NCBI RefSeq assembly: GCF_020075705.1
Contig: NZ_JAIQUM010000082.1
Coordinates: 1-18,973, forward strand
DNA: 18,973 nt
Origin: Metabacillus rhizolycopersici
Lineage (GTDB): Bacteria > Bacillota > Bacilli > Bacillales > Bacillaceae
Direction: 5' to 3'
Both the position numbers and the translations under genes were made by a program. Below, piece after piece: positions 5,960-18,846 of this stretch; within the stretch, counting starts at the first letter, position 1; each line of letters begins with the position of its first letter. The notes under the pieces were generated by a model. The model searched no databases and was not told the DNA's origin. It saw only the letters and a program-made list of their open reading frames with translations.

Positions 5960-8900
5960 TTACCCCATTTTTATATGCTTTTCATCTTCCGCACTCATCA
6001 CTTTTTTCACAGGGTTAAATAGACTGTAAAGTACCGGAACAATAAAGAGCGTTAAAAGTGTAGATGTTGTCAGACCCCCAATAACAACCACGGCTAGGGA
6101 TGAAGAAACGATTCCTGCATGAGATGAAATAGCCATTGGAATGAGAGCCCCGACAGTGGCGATTGCTGTCATCAAGATTGGTCTAATCCGAACCACCCCA
6201 GCTTCAATTAATGATTCATGCTTCGGCATTCCCATTTTTTCATTTTGCTTTACTTTATCAATGAGAACGATGGCATTTGTCACAACGATTCCATTCAGCA
6301 TTAGCAATCCAATCATGGCAGGCATCCCAATTGGCTCTTTCAAAATATAAAGTCCTACTAAGGCTCCAATGACTGAAAATGGAATAGCAAACAAGATGAC
6401 AAATGGTGCTTTCCCTTCTCCAAATGCTAGTACCATGACTAAATATACTAATAGGACGCTGACGCCAATCGCAATTCCTAAATTTGTGAAGCCGTCCTGC
6501 ATAGCTGCTGAGGCTCCTTCCTTGTAGTAGCTTACACTTTCAGGTAAATCAAGTTGATCGATGACCTCATCTGCTTTTGCCGTTACATTACCTGTATTTG
6601 AATCGGTAATTTGTCCAAAAATCATGACATATTCATTTGAATTTAAATGGGTAATGGCTGTTCTATTATCGACTCGCTTTAACTCCCCAACTTCCTCTAG
6701 AGCAACTGGCATCCCCATCATATTGTTAATTTCCTGTTTCCCCAATGCATCAAGAGAAGTAATGTCCTCCATTTTTAAACTGAGCTTAACATCGGTTTCC
6801 TCATCTTCAAGTGTCATACTCGTTACAACATCACCGTTAATCAGATTTCGAAGACCTTGTCCAACCATTGCTGGCATAAGTCCATTTTCAGCAAGCTTCT
6901 CTTCATTCAAGTCTATTTCAATTTCAGGTTCTTCTCCCTCTAGTGATGATCCTACATCTGCCATGCCATCCACTTCTTTTAATGCGCTGACGATTTCTTG
7001 GCTAGCTGTTTTGATCTCTTCAAAATCTGAACCATTTACGACAAGAGTATATTGAGATTCAGCTCCTCCAATAAGCCCGCCAACACCGTTAACAGAAATT
7101 TCTTCAGCCTCCTTGATATCGGCAAAATCATTCCGTAACTCTTCAATCAATCCCTCTATATTCTCAACAGAATCTTTGACGACAAATGAAATGGAGGCAT
7201 ATTCCGATTCACCAACGACATTTGTACTAACTAGATCAACTTCCTCTTTGTCTAATAGAATATGCTCTACTTCACCTGCTACTTCACTTGTCTTTTCTGG
7301 TGCAGTTCCTTTCTCCATCGAAATGTTCACATCATAGTCCGTTACTCTTTCCTGCGGCAAAAAGGTCGTGCCTAGCTGTGGAGCAATGAATCCAACAGAT
7401 CCAACAAGAAGCACAAAAGCCATTGCGAGAGTCACGAATCTATGTTTCAGTACCCAATGGAGACATTTTCGATAGACCTTTTGTAAAGCATTTTCCTTAT
7501 GTTCCTTTAACGTAATGTTTAATAAGAAAATTCTCGACATAAGCGGCACAACTGTAATCGCTACTATAAGTGAAAACAATAAAGAAATCACAATGGTCCA
7601 TGCGAGAGGTTTAAAAAATCCCCCAACAATTCCCGGGACAAAGGCCATCGGCAAGAACACGGCAACAGTCGTAATCGTAGAAGATGTAATCGCAGACGCT
7701 ACTTCTCTTGTGGCTTGCTCTACTAGTTCTTCATTCCGTTCATTTGTTGCCCTTACTCTTCTAAATACATTTTCAATGACAACGATGGAGTCGTCCACAA
7801 CCCTACCTACAGCAACTGCAATTCCTGCAAGCGTCATAATATTTAGCGTGTAGCCCAGCATATTCATAACGGTAATAGAAGCAAAAATTGATAACGGAAT
7901 CGAGATAACCGCAATAATCGTAGAGCGAATATTTCTTAAAAACAGTAAAGTAACCACAACAGCCATAACCGCACCAAGTATTGCTTCTCGAAGCATTGAG
8001 TATACTGATTCCTTAATTTCAATCGATTGGTCACGTAATATTTCCGTTTCATACCCTTCTGGAAGATTCATATTTTCTATTTCTTTCTTCACTTCGTCAA
8101 CGATCGCAACCACATTTGCTCCGCCCTCGGCAATAATTCCAAAGCGAACACCAGGCTCTCCATTTATTCGTGTAAAATTATTTATATTTTCATTTTCATA
8201 TGTCACATCAGCAATTTCACTAAGTTTTATTGCTTCAAGCTGAGGTGAACCTTCTTCTGAAGCCTCTCCCTGAGTGAATAACCGGATATTCTTCACATCA
8301 TCAAGAGTTGTTAGTTCTTTACTTACACGTACGGGTAATACTTCATTTGAAAGGGATAGATCTCCAGTTGGAATGTTAAAATTATTTGCGGTGATAGCTG
8401 CTTTTACATCATCAAGAGTCATTCCCCTTTTCGTTAACTCTTCAGGCTTGAGACGAATCGAAACCGTTTCATCGTCAATCCCTCCTACATCCACTTTGCT
8501 TACCCCTTCAATCCCTTCAAGGCGAGGAATAATCTTATCAGCTACAAATTTCTGAGCCTCTTGATAATTTCCCTCCGCATAAATTCCCATCGAGAAAATT
8601 GTTGGATCTGGCTCAGGTCCTGATAAAACAATTTCTGGTTTTTCAGACGTTTCTGGTAGCTGTACTTTCTCAATCGTCGACCTGACAATCTGCTCGGCAT
8701 CATCCATACTAACAGACATATCAAATTCCATTGTCGAATAAACGACATTTGCTACCCCATCTGTATATACATTTTTTACACCTTCGATATTCAAAAGCTC
8801 TCTTTCAATCGGCTCTCCTATATCCTTCATTGCCTGCTCTGGAGAGGCTCCTGGATACGCAATTATCACCGTCATATAAGGGATATCCACATTCGGATAC

Positions 8901-9013
8901 TTTTCAATATTAATTTCCTTTAATGAATACAACCCGCAAGCTACGATAAGAAAAACCATTAAAAACAAGGCAACCGCATTTTTCATACTAAAACGAATAA
9001 TCGATTTCAACAT
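5960..9013 (-). CDS. swrC: RND (HAE1/AcrB-type) efflux transporter, SwrC/YerP-like
   Basis: This 1017-residue proton-driven exporter lies in the cytoplasmic membrane. The layout is duplicated as in AcrB. TM1 is near 11-31, followed by a large extracytoplasmic domain (about 35-335, GASPEQAMKDIGEPIERELL) and TM2-6 (about 340-490). TM4 carries D407 and D408 in GRVVDDSIVVIENVF, the proton-relay aspartates. A second outer domain and TM7-12 follow. The TM10 motif reads GIVVTNAIVLID, so Thr stands where AcrB has the relay Lys940. In Bacillus subtilis SwrC exports surfactin-like lipopeptides and supports swarming; the substrate here is unknown. No adaptor (MFP) or TetR gene is adjacent, as expected for Gram-positive RND pumps acting alone. 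The start ATG at 9013 follows GGGAGAAGAGAGTGT. A symbol is given by similarity only. Confidence 0.88.
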   Translation of the reverse strand: MLKSIIRFSMKNAVALFLMVFLIVACGLYSLKEINIEKYPNVDIPYMTVIIAYPGASPEQAMKDIGEPIERELLNIEGVKNVYTDGVANVVYSTMEFDMSVSMDDAEQIVRSTIEKVQLPETSEKPEIVLSGPEPDPTIFSMGIYAEGNYQEAQKFVADKIIPRLEGIEGVSKVDVGGIDDETVSIRLKPEELTKRGMTLDDVKAAITANNFNIPTGDLSLSNEVLPVRVSKELTTLDDVKNIRLFTQGEASEEGSPQLEAIKLSEIADVTYENENINNFTRINGEPGVRFGIIAEGGANVVAIVDEVKKEIENMNLPEGYETEILRDQSIEIKESVYSMLREAILGAVMAVVVTLLFLRNIRSTIIAVISIPLSIFASITVMNMLGYTLNIMTLAGIAVAVGRVVDDSIVVIENVFRRVRATNERNEELVEQATREVASAITSSTITTVAVFLPMAFVPGIVGGFFKPLAWTIVISLLFSLIVAITVVPLMSRIFLLNITLKEHKENALQKVYRKCLHWVLKHRFVTLAMAFVLLVGSVGFIAPQLGTTFLPQERVTDYDVNISMEKGTAPEKTSEVAGEVEHILLDKEEVDLVSTNVVGESEYASISFVVKDSVENIEGLIEELRNDFADIKEAEEISVNGVGGLIGGAESQYTLVVNGSDFEEIKTASQEIVSALKEVDGMADVGSSLEGEEPEIEIDLNEEKLAENGLMPAMVGQGLRNLINGDVVTSMTLEDEETDVKLSLKMEDITSLDALGKQEINNMMGMPVALEEVGELKRVDNRTAITHLNSNEYVMIFGQITDSNTGNVTAKADEVIDQLDLPESVSYYKEGASAAMQDGFTNLGIAIGVSVLLVYLVMVLAFGEGKAPFVILFAIPFSVIGALVGLYILKEPIGMPAMIGLLMLNGIVVTNAIVLIDKVKQNEKMGMPKHESLIEAGVVRIRPILMTAIATVGALIPMAISSHAGIVSSSLAVVVIGGLTTSTLLTLFIVPVLYSLFNPVKKVMSAEDEKHIKMG

Positions 9014-9040
9014 ACACTCTCTTCTCCCATCCCATAGTTT

Positions 9041-9070
9041 GTTTTATTCCCCTTTCTAATTTTAAGTCAA
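9041..9070 (-). promoter_or_regulatory. Weak candidate promoter of the RND gene
   Basis: TTGACT (9070-9065) is a good -35 box. The -10 is poor: TAAAAC (9046-9041) at 18 nt spacing. The AT-rich tract 9071-9125 upstream could act as an UP element. Offered only as the best candidate. Confidence 0.25.
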
Positions 9071-9430
9071 TTTTCCATATATTTCTTTAAATTTACAAAT
9101 TTATAACAATTCTATTATTTTCAAATGAGTCTGAGGGTTATCTTGATCAAAGACCTGAGGCGTACGTACTATGGGTAAGAATTTCTTTACCTTTAGTTCA
9201 TGAACAATAGTAGGTCTAATAAAGACCAGTGGCTTGCAGAGTGGGTCAAAAACAGGAGACTTGGTTCAATTCTTGAGTGAAATGGTTTATTAATAAGAGA
9301 AAGTGGTTCAATCCGAGCCGACGTTAATTGCCATGAATTCACTTATACGTCCAGTGCTTCCGAGCTGATGTCGTTCGCTTATCCACAGATTCATTCTTAA
9401 GTAAGTATAAAAACTTATACATTTTACTTC
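9071..9430. other. Gene-free stretch between eno and the RND gene
   Basis: The right part of the RND upstream region is very AT-rich (9071-9125). From about 9126 to 9430 the sequence is more mixed in composition, and no frame of useful length, hairpin or known RNA motif was found. It may be a decayed gene, but nothing is recognisable. Confidence 0.5.
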
Positions 9431-9466
9431 AAAAAAAGGAACTGCTGAATAGAATTCAGCAGTTCC
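9431..9466 (-). terminator. Terminator of the pgk-tpiA-gpmI-eno operon
   Basis: GGAACTGCTGAAT (9466-9454) and ATTCAGCAGTTCC (9450-9438) pair perfectly over 13 bp with a 3-nt loop. Seven T residues (9437-9431) follow, 15 nt after the eno stop. Confidence 0.95.
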
Positions 9467-9481
9467 CTTTTAATTAGTTCA

Positions 9482-13172
<3,691 letters not shown>

Positions 13173-13183
13173 TCATATTATTT

Positions 13184-14368
13184 TTATTTATCGTTTAATG
13201 CTACAACGCCCGGAAGTTCTTTACCTTCCATGAATTCAAGAGAAGCTCCACCGCCAGTAGAAATATGGCTCATTTTATCAGCCAATCCAAACTTTTCTAC
13301 AGCCGCTGCCGAATCTCCTCCTCCAATGATTGAATATGTATCTTTCGCCTCAGCAAGTGCTTCACCAACAGCCTTTGTTCCACCTGCAAATGCATCTAAT
13401 TCGAATACACCCATTGGTCCATTCCAAATAACCAATTTAGAGTTTTTAATTACATCTGCATAAATTTCACGTGATTTTGGACCTGCATCAAGACCTTCCC
13501 AATCGCTCGGGATGCTGTCGATTGAAACGATTTGCGTATTTGCATCATTTGAGAAATCGTCTGCTACAACGACATCAACAGGCATATAGAAATTAACGCC
13601 TTTTTCTTTCGCTTGATCAAGGAATGATTTTGCTAAATCAACTTTGTCCTCTTCTAAAAGTGATTTACCTACATCATGACCTAATGCTTTGATGAATGTA
13701 TAAGCTAGTCCACCACCGATGATAAGGTTATCAACTTTATCAAGTAGGTTTTGGATAACACCAATTTTATCCCTAACCTTAGCACCACCAATAATAGCTG
13801 TGAAAGGACGTTCAGGATTTGATAATGCTTTTCCAAGTACTTCTAATTCTTTTTCCATTAAGAAGCCTGCAACAGCTGGAATATGCTTTGCAATTCCTTC
13901 AGTTGATGCATGGGCACGGTGTGCAGCACCAAATGCGTCATTAACATAAATATCAGCTAAATCTGCAAATGCTTTCGCTAATTCTGGATCATTTTTCTCT
14001 TCACCAGGATAGAAACGAACGTTTTCTAATAGAAGAACGCCACCTTCTTCTAGTTTAGCGATTTCAGCCTTTACAGTATCCCCGTAAGCTTCATCAGTTT
14101 TCACAACATTTTTACCAGATAACTCTTGTAGCTTTTCTGCTACTGCATTTAAGCGTAGCTCTTCAACTACTTCGCCTTTCGGACGTCCCAAATGACTTGC
14201 TAAAACAACTTTCGCACCTTGACCAGTAAGATACTCGATCGTTGGTAAAGCTGCACGAATACGTGTATCATCTGTAACTTGTCCATCCTTCATCGGTACG
14301 TTAAAATCAACGCGACAAAAGACGACTTTCCCTTTAACATCAATGTCTTTTACTGACTTCTTATTCAT
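13184..14368 (-). CDS. pgk: Phosphoglycerate kinase
   Basis: The enzyme transfers phosphate from 1,3-bisphosphoglycerate to ADP, the first ATP-yielding step of glycolysis. The 394-residue protein, identical in length to Bacillus subtilis Pgk, has the N-terminal substrate site ([22 protein letters not shown]). It also has the hinge and ADP-binding segments ([29 protein letters not shown]). ATG at 14368 ([14 protein letters not shown]) has AAAGGGAGGG upstream. The longer frame from 14422 adds 18 residues that come from the adjacent repeat and is rejected. Its upstream region is unusual: a gapA terminator and a degenerate repeat lie between gapA and pgk, and no clear sigma-A promoter is visible there. 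Confidence 0.99.
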   Translation of the reverse strand: MNKKSVKDIDVKGKVVFCRVDFNVPMKDGQVTDDTRIRAALPTIEYLTGQGAKVVLASHLGRPKGEVVEELRLNAVAEKLQELSGKNVVKTDEAYGDTVKAEIAKLEEGGVLLLENVRFYPGEEKNDPELAKAFADLADIYVNDAFGAAHRAHASTEGIAKHIPAVAGFLMEKELEVLGKALSNPERPFTAIIGGAKVRDKIGVIQNLLDKVDNLIIGGGLAYTFIKALGHDVGKSLLEEDKVDLAKSFLDQAKEKGVNFYMPVDVVVADDFSNDANTQIVSIDSIPSDWEGLDAGPKSREIYADVIKNSKLVIWNGPMGVFELDAFAGGTKAVGEALAEAKDTYSIIGGGDSAAAVEKFGLADKMSHISTGGGASLEFMEGKELPGVVALNDK

Positions 14369-14395
14369 GAAAAGCCCTCCCTTTAATTGAAATGC

Positions 14396-14500
14396 CAAAG
14401 CGCCTTGGTCAGCCACGAGCACTCAAGACAAGTTTCCCTAAAAAAGGGTATACTTCGGATCGCTTGTAAGCCCGGGTGTTAGGACGCTATAGCTAGACTC
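14396..14500. repeat. Degenerate intergenic repeat, copy 2, between gapA and pgk
   Basis: AAGCGCCTTGGTCAGCC (14398-14414) matches 1708-1724 at 16 of 17 positions, and GGACGCT (14482-14488) matches the right end of copy 1 (1805-1811). The interior differs, though GACAAG and CTTGT segments still pair around a CCCT-AAAA-AGGG hairpin. Fewer paired arms than in copy 1 suggest decay. Confidence 0.55.
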
Positions 14501-14516
14501 TAACACTAAACACGAT

Positions 14517-14552
14517 AAAAAAATAGGGAAATGGGGATGATCCCCATTCCCC
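14517..14552 (-). terminator. Terminator after gapA
   Basis: The minus strand shows GGGG-AATGGGGA (14552-14541), loop TCA, TCCCCATT-TCCC (14537-14526) with one mismatch. TATTTTTTT (14525-14517) follows, about 62 nt after the gapA stop. It should end most cggR-gapA transcripts before pgk. Confidence 0.9.
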
Positions 14553-14614
14553 ATTTTTCTTACCTTGAAGCTTTATTCAATTGAATTTCTATTTTTCATT
14601 AAAAAATTTAATGA

Positions 14615-15637
<1,023 letters not shown>

Positions 15638-15652
15638 TTAATTGTGTCCATC

Positions 15653-15758
15653 GGTGTTTTCACCTTTGAACGTTACATTGCGTAGGTTATTTTTTGTTCA
15701 AATCAATAATACAAAACTAAAAGAAATGAACGTGTATAATCAGGGACAATTAATCCCT
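15653..15758 (-). promoter_or_regulatory. cggR-gapA intercistronic leader with two hairpins
   Basis: AGGGA (15758-15754) pairs with TCCCT (15746-15742) across the cggR stop codon. GGTG-AAAA-CACC (15664-15653) forms a second hairpin shortly before the gapA ribosome binding site. In Bacillus subtilis the cggR-gapA message is cut near the cggR 3' end, leaving a stable gapA mRNA that starts with a stem-loop; this arrangement would allow the same. Cleavage is inferred, not seen. Confidence 0.4.
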
Positions 15759-16769
15759 TATTAACTCATTTGCTGCCCCTTCATCTGTAATTAGTACAGA
15801 GTCTAAGGATTGTTTCAAATAGGCTTTAATCGCCTTTGCCTTTGACGCACCACCAGCTACCGCCATAACATTTGACATTTCAGCAATGTCATCAATCTGA
15901 ATCCCTACTGTTTGAACCTTATGTATGATTTTCCCCTCTTGATCAAAGTAATAGCCAAACGCTTCTCCTACGGCATTTCCCTTTTCAATTTTATTGAAAT
16001 CCTGCTCCGAAGTTCTCCGGCGCTCCGCCATAGTTTTAGCGTCCCCTATTCCATGAACAACCATACTTGGGGATCTCATCATTTCTAAGAGCTCTTTAAT
16101 ATGGGGTTCTGCAATAATCGATTGATAGGCATCCTTACTCAGCTGATCTGGAACATGCAAAAGTCGATAATTTCCACTCGCACGTTCTGCCATTTTTGCA
16201 CAAATCGTATTCGCTTGATTCTCAACTGTTTCTCCAAGGCCTCCGCGTGCAGGGACAAAAAGGATATCGCGATTTTTGCTATCTGGGGTCATCATTTCAG
16301 CAACAGCTGCAAGAGTTGTCCCACCAGTGACAGCGACGATATTTTTACCGTTTAATCGCTCTTTTATACATGTTACACATGCTCTACCCATTTCTTTTTT
16401 CACCCATGGAGATTGATCACTATCACCTGAAACGACAATAACTTTCGTAAGATTAAATCTCTCCATTAATTTATTTTCCAAAAGAGTTAATCCTAATACG
16501 TCTTTCATCATTTCTTCAAGAATCTTTAACAGAGATGAACCGTCTTTCGTTAAGTTCATACCAGAACTATGAATTTCAATTAAATTTTGATCTTTCAGAA
16601 ATTTAACTTCGCTTCTTAGTATTCGTTCACTTAACCCAAGACTTGTTGCGAGACTTCTGCGTCCAATTGGCTGCATCAAACGTATGTATTGAAGAATTTG
16701 ATAGCGTTTTTGCATAACCTGTAAAAGGTCAGGCAATAATTTCTTTTGTACTTCTACTAATGAATTCAT
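15750..16769 (-). CDS. cggR: Central glycolytic genes regulator CggR
   Basis: CggR is a SorC-family repressor of its own gene and gapA, relieved by fructose 1,6-bisphosphate. The 339-residue protein (Bacillus subtilis: 340) has an N-terminal winged helix-turn-helix (about 22-66, QPIGRRSLATSLGLSERILR). A C-terminal sugar-phosphate-binding Rossmann-like domain follows (AVTGGTTLAAVAEMM, RGGLGE, VGIQIDDIAEMSNVMAVAGG). ATG at 16769 follows AAAGGGATAGC. The tandem operator recognised by this protein sits 27-63 nt before the start codon, downstream of the promoter, so binding would block or roadblock transcription. The gene order cggR-gapA is conserved in Bacillaceae. Confidence 0.97.
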   Translation of the reverse strand: MNSLVEVQKKLLPDLLQVMQKRYQILQYIRLMQPIGRRSLATSLGLSERILRSEVKFLKDQNLIEIHSSGMNLTKDGSSLLKILEEMMKDVLGLTLLENKLMERFNLTKVIVVSGDSDQSPWVKKEMGRACVTCIKERLNGKNIVAVTGGTTLAAVAEMMTPDSKNRDILFVPARGGLGETVENQANTICAKMAERASGNYRLLHVPDQLSKDAYQSIIAEPHIKELLEMMRSPSMVVHGIGDAKTMAERRRTSEQDFNKIEKGNAVGEAFGYYFDQEGKIIHKVQTVGIQIDDIAEMSNVMAVAGGASKAKAIKAYLKQSLDSVLITDEGAANELIRD

Positions 16770-16796
16770 TTTGCTATCCCTTTCTGAGTCGGTATG

Positions 16797-16832
16797 GACT
16801 TATATGGTCCCGCTGTGACTTATTTTGTCCCA
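16797..16832 (-). promoter_or_regulatory. Tandem CggR operator
   Basis: The minus strand reads TGGGAC-N7-GTC-N4-CGGGAC-N7-GTC, two direct repeats at a 20-nt period (TGGGAC 16832-16827, GTC 16819-16817, CGGGAC 16812-16807, GTC 16799-16797). This resembles the Bacillus subtilis CggR operator, which has two CGGGAC..TGTC-type direct repeats. It starts about 29 nt downstream of the predicted transcription start. Confidence 0.88.
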
Positions 16833-16839
16833 CCTACTC

Positions 16840-16879
16840 AAAAAAAAATCTCCCCTGCACAATCTTTATTTTAGCAGGG
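16840..16879 (-). terminator. Probable terminator of rpoN-glutaredoxin genes, overlapping the cggR promoter
   Basis: CCCTGC (16879-16874) pairs with GCAGGG (16858-16853) around a 15-nt loop; after GAGA comes a run of nine T (16848-16840). The loop contains the cggR -10 box and predicted start. The 6-bp stem and 4-nt gap make it weaker than the other terminators here. Confidence 0.5.
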
Positions 16880-16896
16880 TAAATTTGCTTATTCAA
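16868..16896 (-). promoter_or_regulatory. Sigma-A promoter of cggR-gapA
   Basis: TTGAAT (16896-16891) and TAAAAT (16873-16868) are separated by exactly 17 nt. The predicted start is near 16861, upstream of the CggR operator, the same order as in Bacillus subtilis. Confidence 0.7.
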
Positions 16897-16914
16897 GGAA
16901 TGTTTCTCGTTTTT

Positions 16915-17148
16915 TCAAAGTAAACGCTTTCTTATTCTATCTTTTTCCAAAATACCATAAGAAACGAGCTCGTCATCAATTTTCACTACAGGAATCATGA
17001 TTTGATATAACTCTAATAGCTGATCATCCTTGTAAATGTCAATAATTTCCACTTTGAAGGAAACTTCCTTTTGAATGTCTTGTAGAATGGCTAACCCCTT
17101 ATCACATAAAGAGCAATTTTCTTTTGAGTAGAAGGTAACTTTTTTCAA
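16915..17148 (-). CDS. Glutaredoxin-like thiol-disulfide protein, TTG start
   Basis: The 77-residue protein has the thioredoxin-fold order: a first strand (KKVTFYSK), a redox CxxC motif (C12-S-L-C15) at the start of helix 1, a second strand (VEIIDIYKDD) and the cis-proline region IMIPVVKID (P53). The small size and CSLC motif fit the glutaredoxin-like/DUF836 group. Targets are unknown. The start must be TTG at 17148, as no ATG or GTG lies in frame upstream before the protein's natural beginning. The ribosome binding site is weak (GGACTGGACG), so expression may be low or coupled to rpoN, which ends 38 nt upstream. It is probably co-transcribed with rpoN and ends before the cggR promoter. Confidence 0.85.
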   Translation of the reverse strand: MKKVTFYSKENCSLCDKGLAILQDIQKEVSFKVEIIDIYKDDQLLELYQIMIPVVKIDDELVSYGILEKDRIRKRLL

Positions 17149-17186
17149 TTTTATGCACGTCCAGTCCGTTTAACCCCTGAGTTAAT

Positions 17187-18479
17187 TTAATATTGCTTTC
17201 TGATGACTGATGTCGGAATATTCAACTGCTCACGATATTTCGTCACAGTTCTTCTTGAAATAGTTATACCATAACTAGTTTTTAACAAATTTGCAATTTT
17301 TTGATCTGATAATGGCTTCATTTTATCCTCTGCTGAGATTAATTCTTTCAGGTGAATTTTTACCGAAGTTGTGGAAACCTCTCCACTCACTTCATCGAGT
17401 TTAGTCGAAAAAAATGATTTCATACTTACTAGACCATGTGGTGTTTGAACAAATTTATCCTTTACAGTCCTGCTGACCGTGGATACATGGACATCTAATG
17501 TTTCTGCAATATCCATTAACGTTAGTGGCTTCAAAAAATTTTTACCATATAGGAAATACTCCTTTTGTTTATGTAAGATGACTTTCATAACGTTGATCAT
17601 CGTCTCCTTACGCTGATCGATTGCTCGTTGTAGCCATTTTCCCTGTGTGAGATGTTTAGAATAATAGTCTTTCGTTTCAGTATCTAGTCTGTTTGATTCA
17701 TTTAACTTTATTGGTTGATTGATGATTAGTTGAGGTAGAATCTCGTCGTTATAGATAATATGTAATTCATCATTTACTCGTTCTATAGTGAGATCTGGGG
17801 TGATATATGTCGTTTCATCACTTTCATATTTTAAACCTGGCCTAGGTTCTAGTGTTTTGATGATATTTTGAATTTCTTGGATTTCACTAATCGGGACGTT
17901 TACCTTTTTCGATAAGTCTTTCCAAGATTTTTCGGCAAATGAGCGAAAGTGATCAGATATAATCGTTTCTGCTACAGCATTTCGGACAGGTAATTTTCTT
18001 AACTGCAGTAAAATACATTCCTGAAGTGAACGTGCACCAATACCAACAGGATCTAGAGTTTGTAACAAATAAAGCTTACTTTCAAGCAATTCTTCACTAA
18101 CTTTTAAAATGCTTGCTAATTCGGCTAAATCATCCTTCAAATACCCATTTGCATCTAGTGCATCAATTAAAAAATCGACGTAAACCCTTTCTTTTTGCTC
18201 CATTCGAATATCTATAAGCTGATTACGTAAATGCTCGCGCAAGCAAGTTCTTTCTTTAAGTGAATTTTCGATAAAAGATTGCTTATTCGAATTCGTACGA
18301 CGCTCTCGGTAAGGAGTACTATAGGTTTCTTTCACGTCAATGAGGGGATTTTCCACGACGAGTTCCTGAACATATGAAAGGAGATCGGCAGAGGAATACT
18401 GCAACAATGTAATCGCTTGCTTTAATTCTTGAGTCATCCTTAATTTTAATGATTGTTCTTGTATTAACCCAATTTTCAT
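17187..18479 (-). CDS. rpoN: RNA polymerase sigma-54 factor (RpoN/SigL)
   Basis: Sigma-54 directs RNA polymerase to -24/-12 promoters opened by AAA+ activators. The 430-residue protein (Bacillus subtilis SigL: 436) has the glutamine/leucine-rich activator region (1-50, LIQEQSLKLRMTQELKQAI). The core-binding region follows (about 75-250). The DNA-binding part has a helix-turn-helix (about 319-340, LMDIAETLDVHVSTVSRTV) and the RpoN box SRRTVTKYRE (408-417; consensus ARRTVAKYRE). ATG at 18479 has AGGAGGGAA 6 nt upstream. It precedes a glutaredoxin-like gene and cggR. No activator or SigL-dependent operon lies in the window, so its local targets are unknown. Confidence 0.97.
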   Translation of the reverse strand: MKIGLIQEQSLKLRMTQELKQAITLLQYSSADLLSYVQELVVENPLIDVKETYSTPYRERRTNSNKQSFIENSLKERTCLREHLRNQLIDIRMEQKERVYVDFLIDALDANGYLKDDLAELASILKVSEELLESKLYLLQTLDPVGIGARSLQECILLQLRKLPVRNAVAETIISDHFRSFAEKSWKDLSKKVNVPISEIQEIQNIIKTLEPRPGLKYESDETTYITPDLTIERVNDELHIIYNDEILPQLIINQPIKLNESNRLDTETKDYYSKHLTQGKWLQRAIDQRKETMINVMKVILHKQKEYFLYGKNFLKPLTLMDIAETLDVHVSTVSRTVKDKFVQTPHGLVSMKSFFSTKLDEVSGEVSTTSVKIHLKELISAEDKMKPLSDQKIANLLKTSYGITISRRTVTKYREQLNIPTSVIRKQY

Positions 18480-18537
18480 TTTAATTCCCTCCTGATTTTC
18501 ATTTTACATCAAGCTATGAAAAAGATGAACAGTTATT

Positions 18538-18551
18538 TGTATACGTTTTCA
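18538..18551. promoter_or_regulatory. cre-like CcpA site upstream of rpoN
   Basis: TGTATACGTTTTCA matches the cre consensus TGWAARCGYTWNCW at all but one position. It lies 59-72 nt before the rpoN start. Carbon catabolite control of sigL by CcpA is reported for Bacillus subtilis, which makes the match credible. Confidence 0.5.
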
Positions 18552-18846
18552 AATTGAATTTTTTCAGTAGTCATTTACATAGTTTTTTTATCCTTTCAAA
18601 AGAGTATATTACATAATATTATGTTAGGTGTATGAAAAAATGCTTGGTCATAGAGTTACTTACTTTAAAAATTTTCGAAGAGAGGTCGAAGTAGATGGGA
18701 TTATCAAAAAAGGTGTGAGAAAGGGATAAGAGCTCACTCTCCCATCACTTTTTGGCAAAATACTTCATTGCTTTATTAAAATTGAATTTTCCCTAAGGTA
18801 TTTGAAAGTTTTGAAGGAAAAGGATAGAGGAATGATGAATTAGAAC
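18552..18846. other. AT-rich gene-free region upstream of rpoN
   Basis: No frame of useful length is seen. A loosely paired inverted repeat (AAAAAGGTG near 18705 against CACTTTTT near 18748, both ending in T-runs) could be the terminator of a gene beyond the window edge. No sigma-A promoter for rpoN could be placed with confidence. Confidence 0.4.

Noticed and set aside
6561..7055. 164-residue plus-strand frame inside the RND gene
   Set aside because: It is antisense to a clear 1017-residue transporter; the serine-rich translation is typical of a shadow frame.
14369..14422. Upstream in-frame start adding 18 residues to Pgk
   Set aside because: The extension is encoded by the dispersed repeat. 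The ATG at 14368 has an excellent ribosome binding site and gives the family length of 394.
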